A stretch of 21,763 nucleotides of DNA. Origin: a virus. Location of the stretch: positions 1,077 through 22,839 of the IMG/VR virus record IMGVR_UViG_3300030102_000736. One strand, 5' to 3'. Shown here piece by piece: positions 5,991 through 12,883 of this stretch (position 1 is its first letter; each line of letters begins with the position of its first letter). The translations under genes were made by a program, and so were the position numbers. The notes under the pieces were generated by a model. The model saw only the letters and a program-made list of their open reading frames with translations. It did no database searches and was not told the origin of the DNA.

Positions 5991-6011
5991 TGATCTATCT
6001 ACAAGTGGGCT

Positions 6012-7733
6012 TTAATAAGAATTACTTATAAAGCCATCGGTATTATCATTAGAATTACTTATTTGAGAAGGAGTCATACCCATAGCTGTCTGAGTAATGG
6101 AATTATTCATAAGAGAACCCCAGTTATCGAGGTGAACTCTTAGTAATTCATCTTTACGGGATCTTATATTACGGTCTTCATCCTGATTCATGTACTCAGT
6201 CCAGTAGGCAACAGCACCTGATAGAGCATCAAGTATGTCATCGTGTACAAGAGAACCTCTATGTCTTGTTATACGAGACATCTGATAGAAAAGTTGAAGC
6301 TTTAATTTTCTTTCTGGTGCTTCGTTGGGGTTAGATCTATAGTCTTTTTCCACTACCTTACGGTCTATTATCAGTCTGTGAGAGTTCATTACAGGTTCCA
6401 GGGTATCTATTATGCGTAATTCTTTAGTTTTATTGTTTCTAACGTCTTTTACTTCGCAGGGATGGTACCGCATAAGGAAGGGTTTTAATAGTTCTGCGAA
6501 CATACCACCACCCATATTGGATTCTACGAGGATTGTATTTACTTTATTAGTCTTGGCTATCTTGGATAGTGTTGTTAAAACAGCGTCACTGTAACCACCG
6601 TTAAGACCCCCTGCATCAGGAACGTATAGGTTTCCATTAAGCATCTTCACAACAGCGTAACCAGTGGCATCACGACCCTTCCCAGAGGGGTCTACGAACA
6701 TAACAGAGCCTGTATATTCAATCCAATCACCAAATTGTTGGGCTGGCCTGTAGAAATGATCACCATTAAACCCTACACAGGGTAATTCTTTGATTACATA
6801 TTCTGGTGAAGAAGACCATATAACCTTTTCTGGTGCATGATCAGGATTAACACTGCTGATGATAAGGTCTGATAATTTTAGAGGGTATCTATCCTGGTCA
6901 GATAAGCTTGTATCAAGCATAAACTGTAAAGAGAACCCAGAACGACCATAAGAAGCCTCTCGTTCCATCAGATCTATTGAAGAAAACCTATCAGGGTCAA
7001 CAGGATCTTTAGGCTTTACAAGCTCTTCTGATAGCCTCTGAGCCAACTTAGGAGCTAATCTGTCTCCATAGTTATTTTTAAGGTCTGGATAACGTGCAGT
7101 CCATATACGGGTTGTATATCCACGTTCTTCCAGTGTCAGATATAAAGATTGTTCTGTCTGTGGTGTACCAAGAAAAGTAATCTTACCGTTTGGTTTGAGG
7201 ATTGCATCAAATTCTTTTACAGCTTCACTTAACTTGTCTCTCATCGGTTGAGTAAAGCTGTTATTTGGTACTTCTACGTCATCTGCTATAACCTCATCTG
7301 CTCTACTACCAGCCATCTGTCCCAGAACACCCTGAGACTTTACTGAAGGTGCGTGGTCAGCATGTGCAGGGCCAACATCAAAACTGATCTTACTGTTTCT
7401 TTGAGAGTCATCTGGTCGTAGTGGAGCAAGTACAGGCATCTCATTAATCAATCTCATAGTGAAAGTAGAGAAGTTATCTGCTCTATCCTTACTTGCAGAG
7501 ACAACAAGAAACTTTAATTGTGGATTCATCCGTAGTTTCCATACAACATAGGTAGATGTAATCCAACTCTTACCCACCCCTCTAAAGGCTTGTATGATTT
7601 TTCTACGGGGGCCATGTTGTAAATACTCAGCTATGTCTAATTGAACTGGTGTGGGGTCAGGTAGGTTAAGATGACGCCAGGTTATTATTAGAAAGTATCT
7701 AAAATCTTGTAATTTTTCTGGTAAAGGTTGCAA
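6012..7733 (-). CDS. terL: Terminase large subunit (T7 gp19-like)
   Basis: This 573-residue protein is the packaging motor and nuclease. The Walker A motif is FRGVGKSW (Lys55, Ser56). The Walker B region is EVIADDVEV (Asp151, Asp152). The coupling motif is FLGTPQTE (187-194). The C-terminal RNase H-like nuclease shows FVDPSGKGRDATG with Asp348, LVESN with Glu404, and VHDDILDAL with Asp498, Asp499 and Asp502. The length matches the family (T7 gp19, 586). The start is a TTG directly after the TAA of the small subunit, and both genes are in the same frame; the first internal ATG would delete Walker A. It would pump DNA from a concatemer into proheads and cut it at the genome ends. Confidence 0.96.
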   Translation of the reverse strand: MQPLPEKLQDFRYFLIITWRHLNLPDPTPVQLDIAEYLQHGPRRKIIQAFRGVGKSWITSTYVVWKLRMNPQLKFLVVSASKDRADNFSTFTMRLINEMPVLAPLRPDDSQRNSKISFDVGPAHADHAPSVKSQGVLGQMAGSRADEVIADDVEVPNNSFTQPMRDKLSEAVKEFDAILKPNGKITFLGTPQTEQSLYLTLEERGYTTRIWTARYPDLKNNYGDRLAPKLAQRLSEELVKPKDPVDPDRFSSIDLMEREASYGRSGFSLQFMLDTSLSDQDRYPLKLSDLIISSVNPDHAPEKVIWSSSPEYVIKELPCVGFNGDHFYRPAQQFGDWIEYTGSVMFVDPSGKGRDATGYAVVKMLNGNLYVPDAGGLNGGYSDAVLTTLSKIAKTNKVNTILVESNMGGGMFAELLKPFLMRYHPCEVKDVRNNKTKELRIIDTLEPVMNSHRLIIDRKVVEKDYRSNPNEAPERKLKLQLFYQMSRITRHRGSLVHDDILDALSGAVAYWTEYMNQDEDRNIRSRKDELLRVHLDNWGSLMNNSITQTAMGMTPSQISNSNDNTDGFISNSY

Positions 7734-7961
7734 TTATCTTTCAAGTGCAGGTATTACATCAAGGTCTGGTAGGTTTGACATAAGATCTTCCATAGGATTT
7801 TTCTCTGTTGGTATGCACTCTATGCCATTATCTTTTAATAATTGTCTAGCTACGTTAAGATCTCCTGGTTTTGCTTCACCACATTTTATCTTTCCTAATA
7901 GTTCTTGTATAAGAACAGTTTGAAGATTTTCTAATAATTCTAACTTTTTTTCTTTTCCCAT
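7734..7961 (-). CDS. terS: Terminase small subunit (T7 gp18-like)
   Basis: The product has 75 residues, close to the 89 of T7 gp18. A helical N-terminal half is followed by LNVARQLLKDNGIE, the signature of T7-type small terminase (DNA maturase A) proteins. It recognises concatemer DNA and regulates the large subunit. Its TAA abuts the TTG start of the large subunit in the same frame. Only 45 bases separate its ATG from the ATG of the divergent plus-strand gene at 8007. No Shine-Dalgarno site precedes it at normal spacing. Confidence 0.88.
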   Translation of the reverse strand: MGKEKKLELLENLQTVLIQELLGKIKCGEAKPGDLNVARQLLKDNGIECIPTEKNPMEDLMSNLPDLDVIPALER

Positions 7962-8006
7962 AATTAGAATTGGTTTTGAAACTAATATACCTTGTTTTAG
8001 AAAATT

Positions 8007-8228
8007 ATGCCTAATAAGCTAATCGGACAGAGATTTCAGATCAATGATCGTGTATCGAGAAAGAATTATTCTGCTATAGCTAATACATATAAAAAAAAGT
8101 ATGGAAATATTACTGAAATGATAGAAAGAAAAAATTCAGTAGGTACTAAAATGTATTACTACAAAGTGTTGTGGGAAGATAATAGATCATCTGAGCATGC
8201 CCAACATAGCCTTGATTCTGTCGAGTAA
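8007..8228 (+). CDS. Small basic beta-rich protein on the opposite strand, unknown function
   Basis: This 73-residue protein starts MPNKLIGQRFQINDRV and ends in KMYYYKVLWEDNRSSEHAQH. The pattern of a short basic strand, a GTKMYYYKVLW strand and a charged loop resembles SH3- or Tudor-like small domains, but I cannot assign a family. It is divergent from the small terminase gene with a 45-base shared upstream region, and its 3' end overlaps the minus-strand gene at 8187 by 42 bases, tail to tail. The coding signal of the opposite strand is weak over most of its length, which supports the plus strand. Confidence 0.6.
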   Translation: MPNKLIGQRFQINDRVSRKNYSAIANTYKKKYGNITEMIERKNSVGTKMYYYKVLWEDNRSSEHAQHSLDSVE

Positions 8229-8510
8229 ATTTGTTTTTTTCTTGTATTTCTTTTTTGGTTTTAAGTTATTTTTGTAATGATGAAGAGCCATTTCAGTTCT
8301 TAATAACTTAAGTTCTGTGTCAGTAATACGTTGCATGGCTGCCATAATAAGATAATCTTGCATTCGGTTTTCTTTTACCAAAGCAAATGAATATGCTTTC
8401 ATAATACTTTCTGGTAGTTGTTCCACTTCTCTACATTTCATTTCTATTTCCAATTCAACTTCAAGAGGTGGTTCACCAATAAGTATTTTAAAAAACTCTT
8501 GACTGTTCAT
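8187..8510 (-). CDS. Helical protein, 107 residues, unknown function
   Basis: The product starts MNSQEFFKILIGEPPLEVEL, continues with a long helical region (about residues 20-85) and ends in a strongly basic stretch (KPKKKYKKK). The basic tail could bind nucleic acid or a membrane surface. The ATG lies one base after the TGA of the preceding gene, so the two form an operon that is probably translated together. Its end overlaps the plus-strand gene at 8007-8228. It resembles in general character the small proteins found near the terminase genes of marine phages; no domain is recognised. Confidence 0.65.
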   Translation of the reverse strand: MNSQEFFKILIGEPPLEVELEIEMKCREVEQLPESIMKAYSFALVKENRMQDYLIMAAMQRITDTELKLLRTEMALHHYKNNLKPKKKYKKKTNLLDRIKAMLGMLR

Positions 8511-8511
8511 C

Positions 8512-8676
8512 TCAGTTCATCTTAGGGAACAACTGCTGCTCTAATATATCAACGGCTCTGTCATCAAGAGTGTTGGTAGTCTGTTTGCAGATTGCACGAA
8601 GCAAATCCACGATAAGTCGCTTTACAGCAGTTGTGGTAAAAAACTTTAGTAGTATTGGTTTTAAGAGTTTGAGCAT
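8512..8676 (-). CDS. Small helical protein, 54 residues, possibly membrane-associated
   Basis: From ATG 8676 the product reads MLKLLKPILLKFFTTTAVKR and continues with VDLLRAI, then an acidic C-terminal helix. The N-terminal part is amphipathic to hydrophobic with Lys residues at regular spacing, which suggests membrane-surface binding more than a full membrane span. A longer frame from a TTG (8709) is possible but unlikely. The next gene follows after one base. A role in lysis is possible from its position between fibre and terminase genes, but nothing shows it. Confidence 0.6.
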   Translation of the reverse strand: MLKLLKPILLKFFTTTAVKRLIVDLLRAICKQTTNTLDDRAVDILEQQLFPKMN

Positions 8677-8792
8677 AATTACTATTGTGTTACTTTCCAA
8701 ACATACCAATATTTGCTAAATTTGCCATATAGCTGCCTGACAAAGCAATGGTCATCTGCTTTCTTCTCATATACTAAGGCAGTTTTTTTAAT

Positions 8793-9065
8793 ATGGAAGA
8801 ACAAGAAGAAAAAGAAGGTAACAGTCTGATTGCCAACGTGGTTCAGATGATTATACTTTTTTGGAGTTTGGGTGTAATTTCTTGGTCGTATTTTAATCCA
8901 AACCCTACAAGGCAAATTGATACTACCTTTGCGGCTGGATTATTGTCGGCTGTAACAGCCCAGTACGGTTTAAATATCAAAAAAAGCGGCAACGGTGACA
9001 ATAAGAAGTCAAAAGGTAAAGTTAATATAGTTGACAACAAAGACACTAACGTAGGAATCAAATGA
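8793..9065 (+). CDS. Small membrane protein, possibly holin-like
   Basis: The 90-residue product has a charged N-terminus (MEEQEEKEGN), a clear membrane segment at about residues 12-35 (ending ISWSYF), a second weaker one at about 45-63 (FAAGLLSAVTAQYG), and a very basic tail after it. Two membrane segments with a basic C-terminus and a small size fit a holin, the pore that times lysis, but also other small membrane proteins. It is the first gene of a plus-strand operon: its TGA overlaps the next ATG (ATGA). No endolysin is next to it, so the holin call is inference from size, topology and position. Confidence 0.6.
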   Translation: MEEQEEKEGNSLIANVVQMIILFWSLGVISWSYFNPNPTRQIDTTFAAGLLSAVTAQYGLNIKKSGNGDNKKSKGKVNIVDNKDTNVGIK

Positions 9066-9580
9066 AAAAACTAATTCCATTATTACTTTTTGCTTTTAGT
9101 TCTGCTTCTTACGCAGACATAACTCAAAAGTTCACAACCTCTGCACAGATTACTGTAGATATGCCATATAGCGTCACAAATAAGCTTGGAACGACTTATT
9201 CATTATCAGGTAATAACATAACTCCATCTGTAACTAGCGGAGGCTCTACAACCTCTGGAGCTATTGGTGGCTTGAATGTTGGATCGTTGACCGATTCAGT
9301 TCCAGCTTTAATACAGACTGATAAGGCTATAACAAGTGCTGGTTCTGCTTTTTCTTTAACGGAATCACTAACAGTAGGTGATGCCACACCATCTGCTATA
9401 ACACCATCATCAGGTATCTCTGCTTTACCTCATCTTGGAGGACAGACAACAGTGGGATCAGGTGGTACAGCAGGCAGTTTAGGTATGACCAGCTTATCCA
9501 GTGGAGTTCATACTTGTACAGCAGGTGGTAGTGGTACTAGCTGTATTGGACAAACAACTGTTACTATTACCATTGACTAA
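9062..9580 (+). CDS. Sec-exported protein of unknown function (first of a related pair)
   Basis: The 172-residue product starts with a textbook signal peptide, MKKLIPLLLFAFSSASYA, cleaved before DITQKF. The mature part is Ser/Thr/Gly-rich and looks beta-structured, with YSLSGNNI, GSAFSLTESL and a C-terminal TTVTITID. Two cysteines near the end (HTCTAGGSGTSC) could form a disulphide in the periplasm. Similar patterns in the next gene (YSASGNNI, GSPFSLQETI) show that the two are distant paralogues. The start overlaps the membrane-protein stop by four bases. The protein would be periplasmic, outer-membrane-bound or secreted. I do not recognise it. Confidence 0.75.
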   Translation: MKKLIPLLLFAFSSASYADITQKFTTSAQITVDMPYSVTNKLGTTYSLSGNNITPSVTSGGSTTSGAIGGLNVGSLTDSVPALIQTDKAITSAGSAFSLTESLTVGDATPSAITPSSGISALPHLGGQTTVGSGGTAGSLGMTSLSSGVHTCTAGGSGTSCIGQTTVTITID

Positions 9581-10010
9581 ATGGTTTTTGCTAATAATAA
9601 TATTAATACCTGCAAGAACTCTTGCAAATCCTGTTGTGCCTACCTTTCGTACAGGTAGTCAAACTACTAATTCTACATCCCAGAGTATTATTAATGAAAC
9701 AATTTCAAGCTATCAGTATCGAACTGGATATACATATTCTGCCAGTGGCAATAATATAAAAAGTAATGATGCAAATGGTTATATCAATCCAACACCATCA
9801 CAAGACGCTACTCAAACCATCAATAACGTCAATTTTTCATTTACTAGCCCTACATTGGAGACTGTTCCTAGATGGCAGATAGTAACAGAAGGTTCTCCAT
9901 TTTCTCTACAGGAAACAATCATAGCTCCAGGACTCGATACAATCACCAATATAAGCAGAACAATAAATACAACTACAACCGTAACTGTAGAAAGTACCTT
10001 TGGGCAGTAG
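9573..10010 (+). CDS. Sec-exported protein of unknown function (second of the pair)
   Basis: The TTG at 9573 gives MTKWFLLIIILIPARTLA followed by NPVVPTF, a complete signal peptide with a proper cleavage site; the longer frame from 9501 would put a random-looking stretch in front of it, so I choose 9573. This start overlaps the previous stop by eight bases. The mature part of about 128 residues is rich in Thr, Ser and Asn and beta-like, and repeats the YSxSGNNI and GSxFSLxE patterns of the protein before it. No cysteine pair is present. Function unknown; export to the periplasm or beyond is the solid part of the call. Confidence 0.7.
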   Translation: MTKWFLLIIILIPARTLANPVVPTFRTGSQTTNSTSQSIINETISSYQYRTGYTYSASGNNIKSNDANGYINPTPSQDATQTINNVNFSFTSPTLETVPRWQIVTEGSPFSLQETIIAPGLDTITNISRTINTTTTVTVESTFGQ

Positions 10011-10588
10011 CTCTAATGCTTTGTCCTTCAAAGGTTTTAGCTAATACAACCGTAGCAAGTCCATCTAGTAATGCACAAGGAACTGTTAATAACAATGCCA
10101 CCATGATTGCACCACAATCAACACCACAGTTCCGTATGTCACAAGGTATTGTTTGTAGTTCTCCTAGCCTTACTATTACCCCATATGTAACTGATGCGTG
10201 GAGTTTTAATAGACCTATTGAAACAATGACGAGACAAAATATATATGACGAAGATACAGGTGCTATTAAGTATGTACAGGAAACACCTAGATTTGAGAAG
10301 GATAACTATAACTTAAATTATGGAATCTCTGCACAGATCAGTATTCCATTAGGTAAAGCACCTGATTTATGTCTAAGAGCTACAGAAGTAAATATTAAAA
10401 ATCAGGAATTGCTATACCAGAAACAGGCATTGGAAATCGCACTCTTTAGACTTCGAGTATGTGGGGAGCAAGCGAAACTGGGTGTTACCTTTACTGGAAA
10501 ATATGCAGAGATCTGTGAAGGTATAAAGGTTACAGTTCCACCAAATCAAGTTATTCCTCACTCTCATTCTTTGACTTCCGAGAAGTAA
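9872..10588 (+). CDS. Exported protein of unknown function; start uncertain
   Basis: The mature part is clear: after KYLWAVALMLCPSKVLA comes NTTVASPSS and then a domain of about 170 residues with Cys pairs, SAQISIPLGKAPDLCLRA, and a helical stretch with RLRVCGEQ. The hydrophobic core of the signal lies mostly upstream of the nearest ATG (10016). The only earlier in-frame ATG is 9872, which gives an unusual 43-residue Asn/Tyr/Arg-rich leader that overlaps the preceding gene by 139 bases. Either the long leader is real or a non-standard start is used close to the signal. The 3' end overlaps the minus-strand gene at 10551 by 38 bases. The protein is the last of the plus-strand operon. I do not recognise its family. 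Confidence 0.65.
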   Translation: MADSNRRFSIFSTGNNHSSRTRYNHQYKQNNKYNYNRNCRKYLWAVALMLCPSKVLANTTVASPSSNAQGTVNNNATMIAPQSTPQFRMSQGIVCSSPSLTITPYVTDAWSFNRPIETMTRQNIYDEDTGAIKYVQETPRFEKDNYNLNYGISAQISIPLGKAPDLCLRATEVNIKNQELLYQKQALEIALFRLRVCGEQAKLGVTFTGKYAEICEGIKVTVPPNQVIPHSHSLTSEK

Positions 10589-11186
10589 GTTTCTTAATTA
10601 GATTTTTAACAATAGGTTTTACAAGGTTGAGAATAATAGGTGTAGTCGCAGCCACACTAGCAATAACAGCAGTAGAGACAATAGTGCTAGGTGTAGGTAT
10701 GTATTGGTCGATAAACGGAACGTCTTCATAAATTGTGATGCACTCTATCCCATCATCACCTCTTTTATACTCTTTCACACGTTCTGTTCGCAATTCTGAT
10801 GTAAACTCTCCTACCCTTCTATCATTTTTACCAGGACAATCAGGAATGACAGGTTCTTCTTTTTTATCTTTTGGTATTTCTGCTTTGGGTGGTTTCCCTT
10901 CTGGTAATTTATCAGGTTCTTTCTCTACAGGTGCAGCTTGTTCTGTAATTATTAATTGATCTGGTTGAAAATTTATTGGTATGAATGACGGATAAGGACA
11001 GTTACTTGTTACTCCATTGGGGTCATCTATTATAAGGTTTCTATTACCTGTATTTCTAGTGTCTCGGTGATAATATGTACAGCCTACAGTTTCTACATTA
11101 AGAACATCAAAGGAAGGTAAGACTACTGGTGGAATATAGACATCAGGTATTACTATTTCTGGAATACCTATTTCTTGTATCTCCAC
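10551..11186 (-). CDS. Proline-rich protein with C-terminal membrane anchor
   Basis: The 211-residue product opens with a repetitive Ile/Pro/Val stretch (GIPEIVIPDVYIPPVVLPSF). A cysteine-containing region follows (residues 36-65), then a charged proline/lysine linker (about 85-118), a small domain, a hydrophobic segment at about 168-190 (TAVIASVAATTPIILNLV) and a very basic tail. This suggests a long domain anchored by one C-terminal membrane span with the basic tail in the cytoplasm. It starts at a GTG directly after the stop of the small membrane protein before it, so the two are probably translated together. Function unknown; a membrane-bridging role such as a spanin is possible, but no lipobox or coiled coil supports it. 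Confidence 0.65.
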   Translation of the reverse strand: MEIQEIGIPEIVIPDVYIPPVVLPSFDVLNVETVGCTYYHRDTRNTGNRNLIIDDPNGVTSNCPYPSFIPINFQPDQLIITEQAAPVEKEPDKLPEGKPPKAEIPKDKKEEPVIPDCPGKNDRRVGEFTSELRTERVKEYKRGDDGIECITIYEDVPFIDQYIPTPSTIVSTAVIASVAATTPIILNLVKPIVKNLIKKLTSRKSKNESEE

Positions 11187-11399
11187 TTATAAAGGTAGTG
11201 ATTTACCTGTTACTTTAGGAAGTTTTTTTTGTATTTGGCCTGGTAATATTTTTTGCACCTCTTGCATAACTTCGTTCATAACTTTTGTTTTAAACTGTGG
11301 CGAAGAAAAGTATCTGTATGCAAAGTAACCACCTCCAGCCATTGACCCAGAGAGCAAAAGCGACAATAATGAGGCTACTTGGCAGATACGATTAAACAT
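11187..11399 (-). CDS. Small anchored protein, 70 residues
   Basis: The product starts MFNRICQVASLLSLLLSGSM and has one hydrophobic segment (about residues 7-30) followed by a charged helical domain with several Lys/Gln residues. It is a signal-anchor or a cleavable signal with an exported 45-residue domain. Its ATG shares the palindrome CATG with the start of a plus-strand ORF at 11398. The next gene follows without a gap. The pair 11187-11399 and 10551-11186 has the size and order of two-component spanins, but the evidence is only topological. Confidence 0.6.
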   Translation of the reverse strand: MFNRICQVASLLSLLLSGSMAGGGYFAYRYFSSPQFKTKVMNEVMQEVQKILPGQIQKKLPKVTGKSLPL

Positions 11400-11529
11400 G
11401 ATTAGATACGCTGTAATTAAAGCACTAGCATTTTCAAGTGTGCTTGTATTACTGCTTATTGTAGCCCTATCCCCTCTCTACGTCACTATGGGGATAATGA
11501 CAAGACAAATGCAAGAAAAGGTTAATTAA
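11398..11529 (+). CDS. Possible 43-residue membrane protein between two minus-strand genes
   Basis: This frame starts at the ATG of a CATG palindrome shared with the minus-strand gene ending at 11399, and stops at a TAA inside TTAATTAA shared with the stop of the minus-strand gene at 11526. The product begins MIRYAVIKALAFSSVLVLLL, has one clear membrane span (about residues 8-30) and a short polar tail (TRQMQEKVN). It fills a 126-base stretch that contains no minus-strand gene. No ribosome-binding site is seen. The membrane span and exact fit argue for it; the small size argues caution. Confidence 0.4.
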   Translation: MIRYAVIKALAFSSVLVLLLIVALSPLYVTMGIMTRQMQEKVN

Positions 11530-11705
11530 TCAGCAGCTTCGGGTGTGTTTCCCTCTGCTACCCATTCAAGGTATTCTTGGTAGTCGGTGTTAGCTTCGTC
11601 AAATGGAATGGTTGTAGTAAAAGGTGGATTCTCGCATTTAACAGCAAAAACTTCACCATCTATATCTTTTACAAGTTTGTAAATTGGGTTTGTTGGATAT
11701 GCCAT
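11526..11705 (-). CDS. Small acidic protein at the end of the fibre cassette
   Basis: The product has 59 residues, starting MAYPTNPIYKLVKDIDGE and ending NTPEAAD. It is soluble and acidic, with one cysteine. The ATG lies three bases after the stop of the large distal fibre gene, so it is cotranscribed with the fibres. Proteins of this size after fibre genes can be assembly factors or decoration proteins, but I recognise no family. The predicted stop overlaps the plus-strand 43-residue ORF. Confidence 0.65.
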   Translation of the reverse strand: MAYPTNPIYKLVKDIDGEVFAVKCENPPFTTTIPFDEANTDYQEYLEWVAEGNTPEAAD

Positions 11706-11708
11706 AAT

Positions 11709-12881
11709 TTAAAGCTCCGCTTTAGCTGCCACAAAAGCAGCAGCATTGTTAGTTCTTGACCACGCACCAACATATGCAGTGCCATTAAGATTACCACTTA
11801 AGTATAAACTTATTGCCTCAGGGCTTGCATTATTATAAGCAAGCGTATCACAAGTGTCTGTAGTATTATTATAAACTTGCCAATAGTCAGTACCATTTAC
11901 AACATCAAGGCTTGGAATTGTTCTCATTTTATTTTTTAAAGTTAAAACTCCATAAAAACCACCAGTACCCCACATAGAACCAGATACTAAAGGAGCACGA
12001 GCACCAGATGTTCCATCTGAACCTTTAGCAATGACTTGGTAATAGCGATAACACCTCATAAGTTCATCACTAAATGACCTATGCTCAAAATCTGTTGCCA
12101 CGCTGCCTACTTCTAACTGAACTCCTGTAATATCAAAAGTTGAAGCTCCAGCAGTTAACCAAGTGCTTGCCATATCTGGCATAAAATTAGTATTATCACT
12201 TGCAGCCCAAGCATCTAAAGTCTTATTATTTGTGTAATTAGTTCCATAAAAAGGAACAAGAACAAGATGTAAACCTGGCTCATTATTATTGTCAAAATCT
12301 AAATTAGAATTGCCTGGAATTGTTTTCGTAATCTTTGTCCAAGCATTATTACCTGATGCAGTAAAACTAAAAGTATAGCGTTGTGCTGTACCATCATAAC
12401 TAGTTAAATAACCATAAAAAGTCTGATTAGTGCTTGCTCGAAACCAAAAACTAACTGTAATATTACTAGATGATGATTTAAAATTCCACCCACTATTGGC
12501 TATATTTTGTGCTTCCATTCTTTGTTGAAATTCAATGTAAGCATTAGTGTTTGTTGTACCTGCTCCAGATAATGCAGTTCTCGCAAAATTTTGAAATCCA
12601 TTCTGATATGGTTCGTCACTTGATGATGTAGCCTGTTGAGATTGAGTAACAGTTACTCCTGCACTTGAATATTGAATTGTCCATCTATCAAGAGTTGCAT
12701 AACCAGAAGTTGTAGATGACGTACCACGTTGAGCCACTTGCATAGCTCCGTTAATTATTAAATTACGATTACTTAGGTTATTAGTAATATTGGCAGTACA
12801 CGTTCCATCTGTATTGTTGACAGTAATCGCAGCATTACTAGCTCCTACTCCTTTTATCGAATTTACCTTGATCTCTGACAT
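11709..12881 (-). CDS. Large distal tail-fibre or adhesin protein
   Basis: The 390-residue product starts MSEIKVNSIKGVGASNAAIT, then has a short trimeric-looking region and NRNLIINGAMQVAQRGTS, a motif frequent in phage tail-fibre and receptor-binding proteins. A carbohydrate-binding-like beta-sandwich follows (about residues 60-270), rich in Trp, Tyr and Phe, and a C-terminal region without a recognised domain. It lies two bases after the second chaperone-like gene and completes the adhesion cassette. Its likely role is recognition of a surface glycan of the host. The domain call is by composition and motif, not by search. Confidence 0.75.
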   Translation of the reverse strand: MSEIKVNSIKGVGASNAAITVNNTDGTCTANITNNLSNRNLIINGAMQVAQRGTSSTTSGYATLDRWTIQYSSAGVTVTQSQQATSSSDEPYQNGFQNFARTALSGAGTTNTNAYIEFQQRMEAQNIANSGWNFKSSSSNITVSFWFRASTNQTFYGYLTSYDGTAQRYTFSFTASGNNAWTKITKTIPGNSNLDFDNNNEPGLHLVLVPFYGTNYTNNKTLDAWAASDNTNFMPDMASTWLTAGASTFDITGVQLEVGSVATDFEHRSFSDELMRCYRYYQVIAKGSDGTSGARAPLVSGSMWGTGGFYGVLTLKNKMRTIPSLDVVNGTDYWQVYNNTTDTCDTLAYNNASPEAISLYLSGNLNGTAYVGAWSRTNNAAAFVAAKAEL

Positions 12882-12883
12882 GA

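Larger units (their letters stand above)
5460..6011. other. Late-early junction: 552-base non-coding region
   Basis: No credible coding frame is present. The region lies between the large terminase gene and the first early gene, where T7-like phages carry their terminal repeat, early promoters and packaging signals. It holds two G-tract/TATA elements and a third related ATAGGG motif, a sigma70-like promoter, inverted repeats at 5472-5497, 5595-5605 and 5745-5757, a structured element at 5646-5712, and three copies of CTATGG (about 5874, 5915 and 5949). I cannot locate the physical virion ends from sequence alone. Confidence 0.7.

Noticed and set aside
8677-8709. TTG start that adds 11 residues to the 54-residue protein
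   Set aside because: The ATG at 8676 gives the natural hydrophobic-basic N-terminus; the extension has no support.
8682-8915. Minus-strand 77-residue frame opposite the small membrane protein
   Set aside because: It is low-complexity Phe-rich sequence antisense to a Glu-rich start, and overlaps both neighbours without a credible start.
8843-9387. Minus-strand frames opposite the plus-strand exported-protein operon
   Set aside because: They are antisense shadows; the plus strand has signal peptides and ATGA-type overlaps.
9501-9572. Longer start for the second exported protein
   Set aside because: The extra N-terminal residues are out-of-frame shadow of the gene before it; the TTG at 9573 gives a complete signal peptide.
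10575-10612. Possible plus-strand terminator after the third exported protein
   Set aside because: The only stem (AGAA with TTCT) is four pairs and too weak.
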